From NCBI GenBank assembly GCA_947169105.1, contig CAMVOL010000022.1, forward strand, positions 1-40,628: a stretch of 40,628 nucleotides of DNA. The letters are read 5' to 3'. The position numbers were made by a program, and so were the translations under genes. The notes beneath the pieces are model-generated. The model saw nothing but the letters and a program-made list of their open reading frames with translations. It had not been told where the DNA came from and searched no databases. This document shows positions 1 to 8,570 of this stretch, one piece after another (position 1 is the first letter of the stretch; every line of letters begins with the position of its first letter). This stretch comes from an uncultured Bacteroidales bacterium (GTDB taxonomy: Bacteria > Bacteroidota > Bacteroidia > Bacteroidales > WCHB1-69).

Positions 1-796
1 GCTCGAACTCGCGCATACGGAAGATGAACTGACGGGCCACGATCTCGTTACGGAAGGCCTTGCCGATCTGGGCGATACCGAAGGGGATCTTCATACGCCC
101 GGTTTTCTGGACGTTCAAAAAGTTGACGAAGATGCCCTGTGCCGTTTCGGGACGGAGGTAGATGGTGTCGGCGCCCTCGGCCACGGAACCCATCTGCGTG
201 GAGAACATCAGGTTGAACTGGCGCACATCGGTCCAGTTGCGGGTTCCCGAGATGGGGCACGCGATTTCGAGGTCGATAATCAGCTGCTTCAAGCCGGAGA
301 GGTCGTTGTTCTGCATCAGCTCCGCATACTTGGCGGTGATTTCGTCGATCTTCTTCTGGTTCTCCACCACGCGGGCGTTGGTCTGGCGGAAGAGCGCTTC
401 GTCGAAGTTCTCGAAACGTTTTTTTGCCTTCTCCACCTCCTTGTTGATCTTGTCCTCTATTTTCTGGATGTGGTCTTCAATGAGAACGTCGGCGCGGTAG
501 CGTTTCTTGGAATCCTTGTTGTCAATCAGCGGGTCGTTGAAGGCATCTACGTGGCCGGAAGCCTTCCAGATGGTGGGGTGCATGAAGATGGCGCTGTCAA
601 TGCCCACGATGTTCTCGTGATACTGCACCATCGCCTTCCACCAGTATTGTTTGATATTGTTCTTCAGCTCCACGCCGTACTGGCCGTAGTCGTAAACCGC
701 GCTGAGGCCGTCGTAAATTTCGCTGGAGGGGAAAATGAAACCATACTCTTTGGCATGGGAGATAATTGCTTTGAAAAGGTCTTCGTTGTTTGCCAT
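1..796 (-). CDS. glyQS: Glycine--tRNA ligase, class II single-chain type (partial)
   Basis: Cytoplasmic enzyme that charges tRNA-Gly with glycine using ATP. The first 265 codons are present, read leftward from the ATG at 796; the C-terminal anticodon-binding part lies outside the window. Visible hallmarks of the eukaryote-like homodimeric GlyRS are a start that reads through YGFIFPSSEIYDG, the block RPETAQGIFVNF near residue 215, and class II motif 2 (GKAFRNEI followed by RMREFE) near residues 245-263. A charged helical insertion rich in Lys and Glu lies around residues 105-165. The next gene upstream on this strand is porT, 21 bp away, so the two may be co-transcribed. Identity is secure from these motifs; only the extent is incomplete. 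Confidence 0.95.
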   Translation of the reverse strand, partial: MANNEDLFKAIISHAKEYGFIFPSSEIYDGLSAVYDYGQYGVELKNNIKQYWWKAMVQYHENIVGIDSAIFMHPTIWKASGHVDAFNDPLIDNKDSKKRYRADVLIEDHIQKIEDKINKEVEKAKKRFENFDEALFRQTNARVVENQKKIDEITAKYAELMQNNDLSGLKQLIIDLEIACPISGTRNWTDVRQFNLMFSTQMGSVAEGADTIYLRPETAQGIFVNFLNVQKTGRMKIPFGIAQIGKAFRNEIVARQFIFRMREFE

Positions 797-817
797 ATAG
801 TTATAAATCAATTAATT

Positions 818-1549
818 TTATTCAAAAATAAAGGAAATCTGCATCATTTTCGACTTGAGCGACTGGACGCTGGAGGCGTAGATGTTGTCTTCCGCCACCA
901 ATAGGTTCATCAGACCGAACGACATCTTGAATTCGGTGGTGAACTTGAAATAGGTGCAGTAAATGTCAATGCCGACGCCCACCTGCGCCTGCACATCGTG
1001 CGGATAGAGCTTCAGCATAATTTCCCGTGGGTTGGCGTTTTTCTTCTTTGCGGCCGAGATAAGGTCGAGGCTGTACTGCGCGCCGCCGATGACGTAGGCG
1101 CGGACGTTGTGCATACGCGACGACTTGAATTTCAGCAACAAAGGGATGTCCAAATAGACCGACTCGATGTTCTTCTTGGTCACTATCCGCGACTGGTCGG
1201 GATAGAGGATGGTGTAATTGACCACGCGGTCGCCGAACGAAAGTCCGGGAATGAGGCGCAGATCGAAGAACTTGCCGAGACGCAGGTTGGTAACGATGCC
1301 GAGGTTGAAGCCGCTCATCGACGCCGTGTTGACCACCATCAGCGAGTCGTACTCACTGAGGTCGGCTTTGGAACGGATAGTGAAGTCGAACTGGTTGTAG
1401 CCCAGCAAGAAACCGAAATGGAACCGTTTGTTGTCGTACCGCATCAGGTTCGGCACGCCGAAATTCGAGGATTGCGCATTCACCGCCACTATGCCCAATG
1501 AGAAGGAGACGAATAGAGCAATTGCAATAAAAAATCTACAAGATTTCAC
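818..1549 (-). CDS. porT: PorT-type outer-membrane beta-barrel protein (type IX secretion)
   Basis: 243 residues with a signal peptide (residues 1 to about 26, ending VNAQ). The start is GTG at 1549; no ATG would preserve the signal peptide. After the signal, a short PNLMRYDNKRFHFGF segment leads into a barrel with alternating strands, including SGFNLGIVTNLRLGKFFDLR, PGLSFGDR and YVIGGAQYSLDL, and it ends in the aromatic C-terminus SFIFE. This order matches PorT as I know it from Bacteroidota. PorT is required for type IX secretion in Porphyromonas gingivalis and sits in the outer membrane. Its usual partners (PorK-N, PorV, SprA) are not in this window. The neighbouring barrel protein and the PorE-like gene on the same strand fit an envelope/secretion cluster. 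An alternative is a PorT-family barrel with another role. Confidence 0.8.
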   Translation of the reverse strand: MKSCRFFIAIALFVSFSLGIVAVNAQSSNFGVPNLMRYDNKRFHFGFLLGYNQFDFTIRSKADLSEYDSLMVVNTASMSGFNLGIVTNLRLGKFFDLRLIPGLSFGDRVVNYTILYPDQSRIVTKKNIESVYLDIPLLLKFKSSRMHNVRAYVIGGAQYSLDLISAAKKKNANPREIMLKLYPHDVQAQVGVGIDIYCTYFKFTTEFKMSFGLMNLLVAEDNIYASSVQSLKSKMMQISFIFE

Positions 1550-1622
1550 CTGTCAAAAAAATTAGATTTAGGATAACGAAAAAATGCCGTAATTATTGCA
1601 CAAATCCGCACAAACCATTTTT

Positions 1623-2252
1623 TCAGAACTGATAAAAAAAGCTCAATGCCAATTCGCTGCTGAACTGCTTTTTGTTAATGCGATAGGGCGAGTGCCGCTC
1701 GTCGCACACGCGCACGGGCACTAACGTCTGCACGTAGCGGAAACTGATGCCATAATGCTCCTTGATCAGGTAGCTGACGCCAGCCATCGCGCACAGTTCG
1801 TACCAGCGGAACGGCATCCGGGCGGGCATCCTGCCGTTGGCATCCTTTTCGGTAGCTGCGGCCAAAACACCGAAGGTGGGACCAAGCTCCGCCTCCAAAC
1901 CCTTCACAATGCGGCACTTGACCAAAACGGGTACCTCCACATAGTACAATGTCAGCACGTACTTGGAGCCGACGTTGCCGTTCTTATCGGGCTTGAGGTA
2001 GGTGCTACTGCCCTTCATCACGAAGTTGATTTCCGGCTGGATGGACCACCTGTCGTTTTGGATGAACCGCCAGTTGACGAAGCCGCCGGCGTAGGCCCCG
2101 AGCTTGTGGAAACCCGACAGGTCGTCGCCCGAAATCTGGGTCATGGTCATGCCCGCCCGCAGCCCGCCACGGAAGTTCTGCGCGGCCAAAAGGAGCGGAA
2201 GAAGGAATAGAATAGTGATTGCTAATATTCTGAAAGAATGGTATTTTTGCAT
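1623..2252 (-). CDS. Small outer-membrane beta-barrel protein (PorT-like/OMP_b-brl family)
   Basis: 209 residues. The signal peptide covers about residues 1-25 (hydrophobic run ending LLLAAQ). The rest is a predicted eight-stranded barrel: FRGGLRAGMTMTQISG, YAGGFVNWRF, WSIQPEINFVMKG, YYVEVPVLVKCRI, LEAELGPTFGVL, YELCAMAGVSYL, YGISFRYVQTLVPV and a terminal LALSFFYQF ending in Phe. This is the pattern of the outer-membrane beta-barrel family (PF13568-like) abundant in Bacteroidota. The ATG at 2252 lies 19 bp downstream of a good minus-strand -7 element (2271-2279). No specific substrate or partner can be deduced. Clustering with porT suggests an envelope role. Confidence 0.75.
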   Translation of the reverse strand: MQKYHSFRILAITILFLLPLLLAAQNFRGGLRAGMTMTQISGDDLSGFHKLGAYAGGFVNWRFIQNDRWSIQPEINFVMKGSSTYLKPDKNGNVGSKYVLTLYYVEVPVLVKCRIVKGLEAELGPTFGVLAAATEKDANGRMPARMPFRWYELCAMAGVSYLIKEHYGISFRYVQTLVPVRVCDERHSPYRINKKQFSSELALSFFYQF

Positions 2253-2270
2253 AAGGATAAAAAATACGGT

Positions 2271-2279
2271 GCAAAAGTA
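2271..2279 (-). promoter_or_regulatory. Bacteroidota-type -7 promoter element for the beta-barrel gene
   Basis: On the minus strand the sequence reads TACTTTTGC, an exact TAnnTTTG match. It lies 19 bp upstream of the ATG at 2252. A -33 TTTG box is not clear; the upstream sequence is only T-rich. The site lies between the heptamer array (2321-2357) and the gene it would serve. Confidence 0.5.
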
Positions 2280-2320
2280 CGAATAAATTGAAAATGGAAA
2301 ACGGAAAGTTGAGGAACATC

Positions 2321-2357
2321 CCTATCACCTGTCACCTGTACCCTGTACCCTGTACCC
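2321..2357. repeat. Heptamer array abutting a stop codon
   Basis: Five consecutive 7-bp units, CCTATCA, CCTGTCA and three copies of CCTGTAC, end at the base before the stop codon of the PorE-like gene (2358-2360). The facing A/G-rich stretch (about 2285-2313) looks like degenerate units in the opposite orientation. It belongs to the same family as the arrays at 3987, 9970, 11291-11421, 30412-30495, 32274 and 32886. Confidence 0.7.
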
Positions 2358-3932
2358 CTACTTCAGCTCCACCTTCCGCACCTGCCGGTCTGGTTCGCGG
2401 TCTTCAATCACTAATTCGGAGGTACTTTTCAGTTTGTTGTCAATATAGAAATCAACAAGATAGAAACCTGGCTGTAGGATAAAGGTAAAACTCCCGTCAT
2501 GGAGGTTGGGACGATAGATGCCGACCTGTTTCTTGGTGCCGGCCTCACGGATAATCACGTGGTATTTCGATAGTTCCGACATCAGGGCGGCGCTGTCGGT
2601 GTCGGCTATGATGCCCTTTACGGGACAGTACGGCGCGGGGACGTCCTTGAAGGTGACTTTGTAGATGTCGAGATCGCCGTTGCTGCCGGCGCGGAAGTCG
2701 GCAATGTAGGCATAACGCCCTGATTTCGTCACAGAGATGGTCTTGTTGTCATCGGGCGTATTGATGGGGAACGACAGGTTCTCGGGGATAGCGAAGAACT
2801 GCTCATCGGGATTCCACGTGCTGCGGAAGAGGTCGAAGCCGCCCATGCTGTTATGTCCCTGCGAGCTGAAGTAGAAGGTCGTGCCGTCGGGGGCAAGGTA
2901 AGGATAACTGTCGTCGTACTCGGTGTTGACGGAAGGGCCGGCATTCTTGGCGTTGCTCCACTCCCCATTGGGCAGGCGGCGCGAGAAGTAGATGTCGAGG
3001 CCGCCGAAACCGCCGGGACGGTCGGACGAGAAGAAAATCCAGTTTCCGTCGGGCGAGAGCGCCGCCGCCTCCTCAAACTGCGGACTGTTGACCGTGAGGC
3101 TCAGGATCTCGGGACGGGTGAACTGCTTCTTCTCCTTGTGGGTGATGAAAATGTCGTCGAAGCCCTTCTCGTTGTTGAAGTACAGCAGCAGCGTCTCACC
3201 GTCACTGGTGGCGCTGACGATGTCCTCCTGAAGGCCGCTGTTGACGGGCGCTTGCAGCTTTTTGGCGGTCTGCCACTGGCCGTTCACCCGTTCGGCACAA
3301 TAGACATCCGCCATCTTGTAGCCGTCGAAGTCGGGCTGGCTGCCGCTGTTGCCCTGCTGCTTCGACGAGAAATAAAGGACATTTTCGTCCGCATTGATGA
3401 AGGCATTGTAGTCGGGATAGGCGCTGTTGACCGCCGTGCCGACATTCTCGATAGTCACTTCTGCACCGATGGTCATCATCACCTTCGCGTTCTCGCACAT
3501 CTCGATGTAGCGTGCCGGCGTGAGGTCCGTTTTTTGCAGTTTCACCCCCTTGGCTTCCGCCGTCTTGAACGCCTCAATGGCGTCGTCAAAGCGGTAGTTG
3601 AGCATATAGGCCTTTCCTAAGTCGTAGTAAAGGAGGTTGTCGGCCCGCGGGTTCTTGAGCGCCCGTTCCAAACGTACCACGGCGCGGCTTTTGTCCACAT
3701 TGGAGTTCAGGTAAGCGTAGCCGCACAGCATATTGTACTCGTAATTCATCGAATCGATGCGGAGCAGCTCGTCAAAATGCTTCGTTGCCTCGTGCATATT
3801 CCCCGAATAGAAGACGGCCCGTGCTGTGGCATCATCGGTGAAAAGCCCGCCCTGCGCCGAAAGGCAAAGCGGAGAAAAAAACGCAGTGATTATAATTAAA
3901 ATACTGAAAATAAGATATTTGTATTGCATCAT
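2358..3932 (-). CDS. PorE-like TPR, PD40 beta-propeller and CRD protein lacking an OmpA domain
   Basis: 524 residues from the ATG at 3932; an in-frame start further upstream would only add residues before the signal peptide (hydrophobic run ending LCLSAQ). Order of parts: TPR repeats (GNMHEATKHFDELL to FDDAIEAFKTAEA, about residues 35-125); a WD40-like PD40 propeller with repeated YFSS motifs (DENVLYFSSKQQG, PDGNWIFFSSDRPGG, PDGTTFYFSSQG, about 170-420); and a C-terminal beta-sandwich resembling a carboxypeptidase regulatory domain (about 430-524). This is the N-terminal architecture of the type IX secretion protein PorE, but the peptidoglycan-binding OmpA_C-like domain that ends PorE is missing. 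A promoter-like TAAGTTTGC sits 20 bp upstream. It could be a PorE paralogue or a generic PD40 envelope protein; the fold calls are firm, the role is inference. Confidence 0.75.
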   Translation of the reverse strand: MMQYKYLIFSILIIITAFFSPLCLSAQGGLFTDDATARAVFYSGNMHEATKHFDELLRIDSMNYEYNMLCGYAYLNSNVDKSRAVVRLERALKNPRADNLLYYDLGKAYMLNYRFDDAIEAFKTAEAKGVKLQKTDLTPARYIEMCENAKVMMTIGAEVTIENVGTAVNSAYPDYNAFINADENVLYFSSKQQGNSGSQPDFDGYKMADVYCAERVNGQWQTAKKLQAPVNSGLQEDIVSATSDGETLLLYFNNEKGFDDIFITHKEKKQFTRPEILSLTVNSPQFEEAAALSPDGNWIFFSSDRPGGFGGLDIYFSRRLPNGEWSNAKNAGPSVNTEYDDSYPYLAPDGTTFYFSSQGHNSMGGFDLFRSTWNPDEQFFAIPENLSFPINTPDDNKTISVTKSGRYAYIADFRAGSNGDLDIYKVTFKDVPAPYCPVKGIIADTDSAALMSELSKYHVIIREAGTKKQVGIYRPNLHDGSFTFILQPGFYLVDFYIDNKLKSTSELVIEDREPDRQVRKVELK

Positions 3933-3951
3933 CGGTACTCGAAAAGAAAGT

Positions 3952-3960
3952 GCAAACTTA
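3952..3960 (-). promoter_or_regulatory. -7 promoter element for the PorE-like gene
   Basis: The minus strand reads TAAGTTTGC, matching TAnnTTTG, about 20 bp before the ATG at 3932. This supports that start over the longer in-frame alternative, whose start at 3965 would lie upstream of this promoter. No clear -33 box is seen. Confidence 0.45.
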
Positions 3961-3986
3961 CGCAAAATTATTTTTACTCACCCCCT

Positions 3987-4035
3987 CACTTTTCACATGT
4001 CACTTTTAACTTTTCACTTTCAACTTTTCACTTTT
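3987..4035. repeat. Seven-unit heptamer array in a divergent intergenic region
   Basis: Exactly 49 bp made of seven 7-bp units: CACTTTT, CACATGT, CACTTTT, AACTTTT, CACTTTC, AACTTTT, CACTTTT. It lies between the divergent PorE-like gene and the S8 protease gene, upstream of the promoter regions of both. It is a T-rich variant of the dispersed heptamer family. Confidence 0.7.
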
Positions 4036-4100
4036 ATAATAATATTGTAAAAAACTCGTTTTATTTCGTTGGATTCACGTTTTGTAAAATCCAAAAGCGT

Positions 4101-5789
4101 ATGAAAAAAGTTGTTATCCTTTCCCTATTGATAGTTTTTACGCTGGCACTTTCGGCGCAGCATCCTGCAAAATACTGGGTGGAGTTCAAAGACAAGAAGG
4201 ATTCGCCCTATTCCATTGAGCGTCCGGAGGAGTTCCTGTCACCGCGTGCCATCGAAAAGAGGCAGAGATTCAATATCCCGATCACGGAGCAGGATCTTCC
4301 TGTAAATGAGAGTTATATAAAGCAGTTATTGGCCATTGACGAGACGATGGTGCTGTTCACCAAGTCAAAATGGCTGAACGGCGTGACGGTCTATTCCGAG
4401 GCGGAGGGCATTATGGACAAGATTCTGCAACTTCCGTTTGTGTCGGGTGCGGAATGTACCATCATTATGGACAGCGAGGAGGATTTCGACTATCCCCGTT
4501 CCACCTACGCGCCTCCGGCCAAGACTACGGAGGTTCTGAAAATTGAGGAAGGCAAGGATTTGGACTATGGCTACTCCTATTCGCAGACGAACATGAACCG
4601 CGCGCAATGGCTGCACCGGATGGGCGCGCACGGTGAAGGGATGTTCATCATGGTTTTGGACGGCGGTTTTGAAAATGCCAACGAAATCCCTCAATTTGAG
4701 GCGCTCCGCAATGAGGGGCGGCTGATTGGCACCCGCAACTTTGTGCAGCCAGGGCGTTCGGTTTTTGTGGAAGGCACGCACGGCACGATGACGCTTTCGT
4801 GCATGGCCGGCTATATGGAAGAGGAAATGATGGGTACCGCGCCGAAAGCCACCTACTACCTCGCGCAGACAGAGGACGGGCGCAGCGAGAACAAAATCGA
4901 GGAGGACAACTGGGTGGCGGGTGCCGAACTGGCCGACAGTTTGGGCTGCGACCTCATCAACTCGTCGCTCGGCTATCACAAATTTGACGACAAATCGAAA
5001 TCTTACAAGTACAAGGATTTGGACGGGGAGACCAGCCGCTCCACACGTGCTGCCGACATTGCCGTAAGCAAGGGTATCATCGTGTGTGTCAGTGCTGGAA
5101 ATGAGGGCAATGACCCGTGGAAATACATCACTTGCCCCGCCGATGCGAAGGACGCGCTGACGGTCGGCGGCGTGGATCATGACGGTATCGCATCGCCCTT
5201 CTCCTCCTACGGTCCCACCTCCGACAACCGAGTCAAACCGGACGCCGCCGCCGTGGGTTCCCAAGCCGTCATTGCCCGGGAAAACGGAAAGACCGACCTC
5301 TCCTACGGCACCTCCTTCTCCTCCCCCATCCTTTGCGGCATGACGGCCTGTCTGTGGCAGCTCTTCCCGGAACGTTCTGCCGATCAAGTGATTCACGCTG
5401 TCCGGCTCGCAGGTGCGAACTCCACTCACCCCGACAAACAGCTCGGCTACGGCATCACCAACTTCATCTATGCCTACAATTTTCTGGCCCAATTCGACAG
5501 CAATGACGATGTCACCATTCTTCCGGAACGTGCTGTCAGTAAGGGAGGTACAACAAAACTTTACTACAACTCCTCCAAAAATGCCCCCGAATTTGACATC
5601 GAGGTGAGGTTGGCGGGCGAGAACACGGGGGCTTTCAAAAACTTCAAGATGAAAAAATCTACTGGCGCGGTCAAGGTGAAGCTGCCGAAAGTGCCGGCAG
5701 GCAGAAATTATGCCATCGCCCTCCTGAAAGTCACCGACCATGACTTCAACACCTCTTTTGTTTGTATGGTCGGAATACTCAACAAATAA
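4101..5789 (+). CDS. Secreted subtilisin-like serine protease (S8 family)
   Basis: 562 residues from the ATG at 4101, which begins a clear signal peptide (MKKVVILSLL to SAQ, 20 residues); an upstream in-frame start would bury it. The N-terminal prodomain-like part (YWVEFKDK, then FLSPRAIEKRQRF) is typical of Bacteroidota S8 proteases. The catalytic triad is visible: Asp187 (MVLDGGF), His227 (GTHGT) and Ser405 (GTSFSSP), with oxyanion Asn334 (SAGNEGND). A beta-sandwich of about 80 residues follows the catalytic domain; I do not see a clear T9SS sorting domain, so the export route beyond Sec is uncertain. It is the first gene of a tight operon; the next start is 9 bp downstream. Active-site residues are intact, so it should be a working peptidase with unknown substrate. 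Confidence 0.9.
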   Translation: MKKVVILSLLIVFTLALSAQHPAKYWVEFKDKKDSPYSIERPEEFLSPRAIEKRQRFNIPITEQDLPVNESYIKQLLAIDETMVLFTKSKWLNGVTVYSEAEGIMDKILQLPFVSGAECTIIMDSEEDFDYPRSTYAPPAKTTEVLKIEEGKDLDYGYSYSQTNMNRAQWLHRMGAHGEGMFIMVLDGGFENANEIPQFEALRNEGRLIGTRNFVQPGRSVFVEGTHGTMTLSCMAGYMEEEMMGTAPKATYYLAQTEDGRSENKIEEDNWVAGAELADSLGCDLINSSLGYHKFDDKSKSYKYKDLDGETSRSTRAADIAVSKGIIVCVSAGNEGNDPWKYITCPADAKDALTVGGVDHDGIASPFSSYGPTSDNRVKPDAAAVGSQAVIARENGKTDLSYGTSFSSPILCGMTACLWQLFPERSADQVIHAVRLAGANSTHPDKQLGYGITNFIYAYNFLAQFDSNDDVTILPERAVSKGGTTKLYYNSSKNAPEFDIEVRLAGENTGAFKNFKMKKSTGAVKVKLPKVPAGRNYAIALLKVTDHDFNTSFVCMVGILNK

Positions 5790-5798
5790 ACCTGAACT

Positions 5799-7301
5799 AT
5801 GAAAAAAATCTTATTGTTTTTCAGTGCTTTTCTGATTTTCACGACCTCTTTTGCCCAAAAGAAGAACGACAAGAAGGTTGCGGACGAGCCGAGACTCTCC
5901 TGAGTGGTGAACTTCAACGCCTACTGCACCGGCAATCTGGAACCGTACATCGAATTCCAGTTCCTTGTGAACGGCAAAACGGTGCGGTACGTCCGCAACG
6001 AGAAAGGCCGCTACAACGCCCAGATTGAGATTCGGGTGGATGTGAACGACCGCACCGCCGACACCCTCGTCGATCGTCTGCACTACATCCTGCTCAGTGA
6101 CGAATTTGAGGACTCGGTGGCGACGGAAAAGCCGTTCTTCAGCGACCTGCAGAACGTGCGGATTGACAACGGTGACTATATGCTCTACTTCACCATCATT
6201 GACCGCAACAAACAGGATACCATCCGCTACATCGATCTGCTGACGGCAAACTTTCCCTCTGACAAAGTCTCCATCTCCAACATTTCGCTCTGGCGCCACT
6301 TGGACGCAAGCGGCGAGGACGGTATTTTTGAGAAATACGGTTTCGCCGCCACCCCGCTGTTCAACCAGTACGCACCCGAAACGGTTTATACGCTGCCGAT
6401 TACGGTGGAAATCTACAATACGGAGAAAATGCTTGGCAGAGATCAGGAGTTCATCGTGCAAAGTTACGTTGCGCCTATTGAGCAATACCGCACCGCCAAG
6501 CCCGAAAACATCTTCTACAAGAATTTGAAAACCGCGCCACGAAGTCTGTTTCTCACCCAGTTCAACCTCTTTTCGCTACCGTCGGGCAACTACAATGCCG
6601 TGGTAGTCGTGATGGATCAGGACTCTACCGTACTCGCCTCTGCCAGCAGCTTCTTCCAGCGCAACAACCCCTCTGTCAAACTCGATCTAAAACATTACGA
6701 CGACGTGGTCATCACCAATACTTTTGTGGAAAAAATTACAGATTTGAAAACACTCCAGGATTATGTGGCGTGCCTCTATCCCATCGGCTCGCGGATGGAA
6801 CAGGAGTTCTTCCTCCAACGGATGAAGAAAGTTCCGATTGAACAGCTACAGAAGTACTTCTATAATTTTTGGGCAAAAAGGAACGAAAGCGACCCCGAAA
6901 GCGCATGGAAAGAGTATAAGGCCAAAGTTGATTTCGTGCAGAAACGCTACGGCAGCAAGGTTATCCAGGGCTACCGCACCGACCGCGGCCGCGTCTATCT
7001 GAAGTACGGGCCGCCCACCCACATTGACGAGATACCCTACGACCCGCAGGCGTACCCGTATGAGATATGGCACTACTACACCCTCGGCGGACAGACCAAT
7101 ATCAAGTTCATCTTCTATAACCGCGACCTCATCTCCAACAACTACGAGTTGCTCCATTCCGACCTTATCGGCGAAATCAACGACCCCGCCTGGCAGATGA
7201 AGCTTGTGAAACGGCTCAGTCCGAACTCCAACCCTGACATCCTGACACCGGAGGAGTATTGGGGTGGAAACGCCCGTGATCAGTACAAATATAATGAATA
7301 G
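5799..7301 (+). pseudogene. GWxTD-domain exported protein interrupted by an in-frame TGA at codon 35
   Basis: The ATG at 5799 opens a signal peptide (MKKILLFFSAFLIF to SFAQ) plus a short basic linker. Codon 35 (5901-5903) is TGA, and the same frame then continues for 465 codons to the TAG at 7299-7301. The body has beta-rich N-terminal repeats and the C-terminal GWxTD domain: GYRTDRGRVYLKYGPP at residue 391 onward and YEIWHYY, with Gly-Tyr-Arg-Thr-Asp in place of the consensus GWxTD. Codon choice and protein sense are preserved on both sides, so the break is either recent, a base-call error (for instance TGG to TGA) or read through. GTG codons directly after the stop could allow reinitiation, but without the signal peptide. 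TGA ends several neighbouring genes, so it is not globally reassigned. GWxTD proteins are common in Bacteroidota, with no settled function. Confidence 0.75.
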
Positions 7302-7304
7302 GAC

Positions 7305-7919
7305 GTGTTGACGACGGGCGGAAAAATAACGAAACGGACTTTTGACCTTGTCGCGTGCATCGCGGCCGTGGTGATTTTATGCCCCTTTTGGCTCTGCATC
7401 GGTCTGCTGGTCGCGTGCGGATCGAAAGGCGGCGCCTTGTACCGCCAAACCCGCGTGGGCCGCGACGGAAAGGAGTTCAAGCTGCTGAAATTCCGCACGA
7501 TGCGGCAGGATGCCGACAAAATCGGCGGGCTGATCACTGTCGGGGAAGACAGCCGCGTCACCCGCATCGGCCGCTTCCTGCGCAACTACAAAATCGACGA
7601 GCTTCCGCAGTTCCTCAACATCATCAAGGGGGATATGAGCATCGTCGGGCCGAGGCCGGAAGTGCCGAAGTACGTAGCCCTATACAACGAGCGGCAACGG
7701 AAGGTTCTGTCTGTGCGCCCCGGCCTCACCGATTACGCCTCCATCGAGTACATCTCTGAAAACGAACTGCTTGCCCGCAGCTCCGACCCCGACCGCACCT
7801 ACATTGAGGAGATTATGCCAGCCAAGCTCGAATTGAACCTGAAATATATTGAAAACCAGTCGGTTTTGGAAGACCTGCGGTTGATTTTCAAAACCTTTTT
7901 CTCCATCTTGAAAAAATAG
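7305..7919 (+). CDS. Undecaprenyl-phosphate sugar-phosphate transferase (WcaJ/PglC-like)
   Basis: 204 residues beginning at GTG 7305 (TTG 7308 is an alternative), 3 bp after the previous stop. One N-terminal membrane segment (about residues 15-37, rich in V/I/L/C) is followed by the bacterial sugar transferase domain (PF02397): YRQTRVGRDGKEFKLLKFRTM, RVTRIGRFLRNYKIDELPQ, NIIKGDMSIVGPRPE and the late RPGLTDYASI. Such enzymes transfer a hexose-1-phosphate from a nucleotide sugar to undecaprenyl phosphate at the inner face of the cytoplasmic membrane, starting a glycan repeat. This is the short, single-domain form without the N-terminal four-helix region of WcaJ. The wzx/wzy operon starts 3.5 kb downstream and lacks its own initiating transferase, so this enzyme could serve it. 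Confidence 0.9.
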   Translation: MLTTGGKITKRTFDLVACIAAVVILCPFWLCIGLLVACGSKGGALYRQTRVGRDGKEFKLLKFRTMRQDADKIGGLITVGEDSRVTRIGRFLRNYKIDELPQFLNIIKGDMSIVGPRPEVPKYVALYNERQRKVLSVRPGLTDYASIEYISENELLARSSDPDRTYIEEIMPAKLELNLKYIENQSVLEDLRLIFKTFFSILKK

Positions 7920-7925
7920 GAACGA

Positions 7926-8570
7926 ATGATGCTGCAATACGATACTGTCATCGTGGCCAATGGCGAACCGCCCGCCCATCCCGAAGCCCTGCGGCTGCTT
8001 CGCGAGGCACGCACGGTCGTCTGCTGCGACGGCGCGGTCGGCAGCGTGGTGGCCCTCGGCGTGGAGCCGACGGTCATCGTGGGCGACGGCGACTCCATCA
8101 CGGACGAACTGGCGGCGCGGTTCGCCGACCGCATCTGCCCCGACCAGAGCGAGGATTACAACGATCTGACCAAAGCCGTCAACTACTGCGAGGCGCAGGG
8201 CGTACGGCGTTTTGCCATCCTCGGCGGGGGCGGGCGGCGCGAAGACCACCTGCTCGGAAACATCAGTCTGTTAGTCGGTTACTCCCGTAAATTTGAGGTG
8301 GTGATGGTGACCAACTACGGAATCTTCACCCCCATCCACCAAACAACGACCTTTGCCTGCCGCGTCGGACAACCCGTGTCGGTGTTCAGCTTCACCCCCG
8401 AAACCCGCATCACCTACCACAACCTCAAGTACCCCGCCTCCCTCCGCCAGTTTGCCCAGCTTTGGGAAGGAACCCTGAATGTTACCGAATCGGATGCGTA
8501 CACCATTGAGCTGCACGATGACGGCGATGTGGTTATTTTTCAAGCTTTTATAAATAATGACGATGATTAA
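7926..8570 (+). CDS. Thiamine pyrophosphokinase
   Basis: 214 residues; catalyses thiamine + ATP to thiamine diphosphate + AMP in the cytoplasm. Family motifs are in order: CCDGAVG near residue 33, IVGDGDS at 51-57 (Mg/ATP site), CPDQSEDYNDLTKAV at 71-85 (the conserved D-Q-x-x-x-D-x-x-D block) and ILGGGGRREDHLLGN at 98-112. The C-terminal thiamine-binding beta-domain follows. The start overlaps nothing upstream (6-bp gap), and the end overlaps the following HAD gene by 14 bp, indicating translational coupling. Placement among envelope genes looks like housekeeping operon packing rather than function. Confidence 0.9.
   Translation: MMLQYDTVIVANGEPPAHPEALRLLREARTVVCCDGAVGSVVALGVEPTVIVGDGDSITDELAARFADRICPDQSEDYNDLTKAVNYCEAQGVRRFAILGGGGRREDHLLGNISLLVGYSRKFEVVMVTNYGIFTPIHQTTTFACRVGQPVSVFSFTPETRITYHNLKYPASLRQFAQLWEGTLNVTESDAYTIELHDDGDVVIFQAFINNDDD

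Noticed and set aside
4036-4100. Promoter for the S8 protease operon
   Set aside because: A promoter must be near here, but I found no convincing TAnnTTTG with a spaced TTTG, so none is annotated.
4365-5741. 458-codon minus-strand open frame across the S8 protease
   Set aside because: Antisense to an intact catalytic domain, without family features; explained by base composition.
5901-5903. TGA as selenocysteine or reassigned codon
   Set aside because: No selenocysteine insertion-type hairpin is evident just downstream, the site is in a linker rather than an active site, and TGA ends several adjacent genes.
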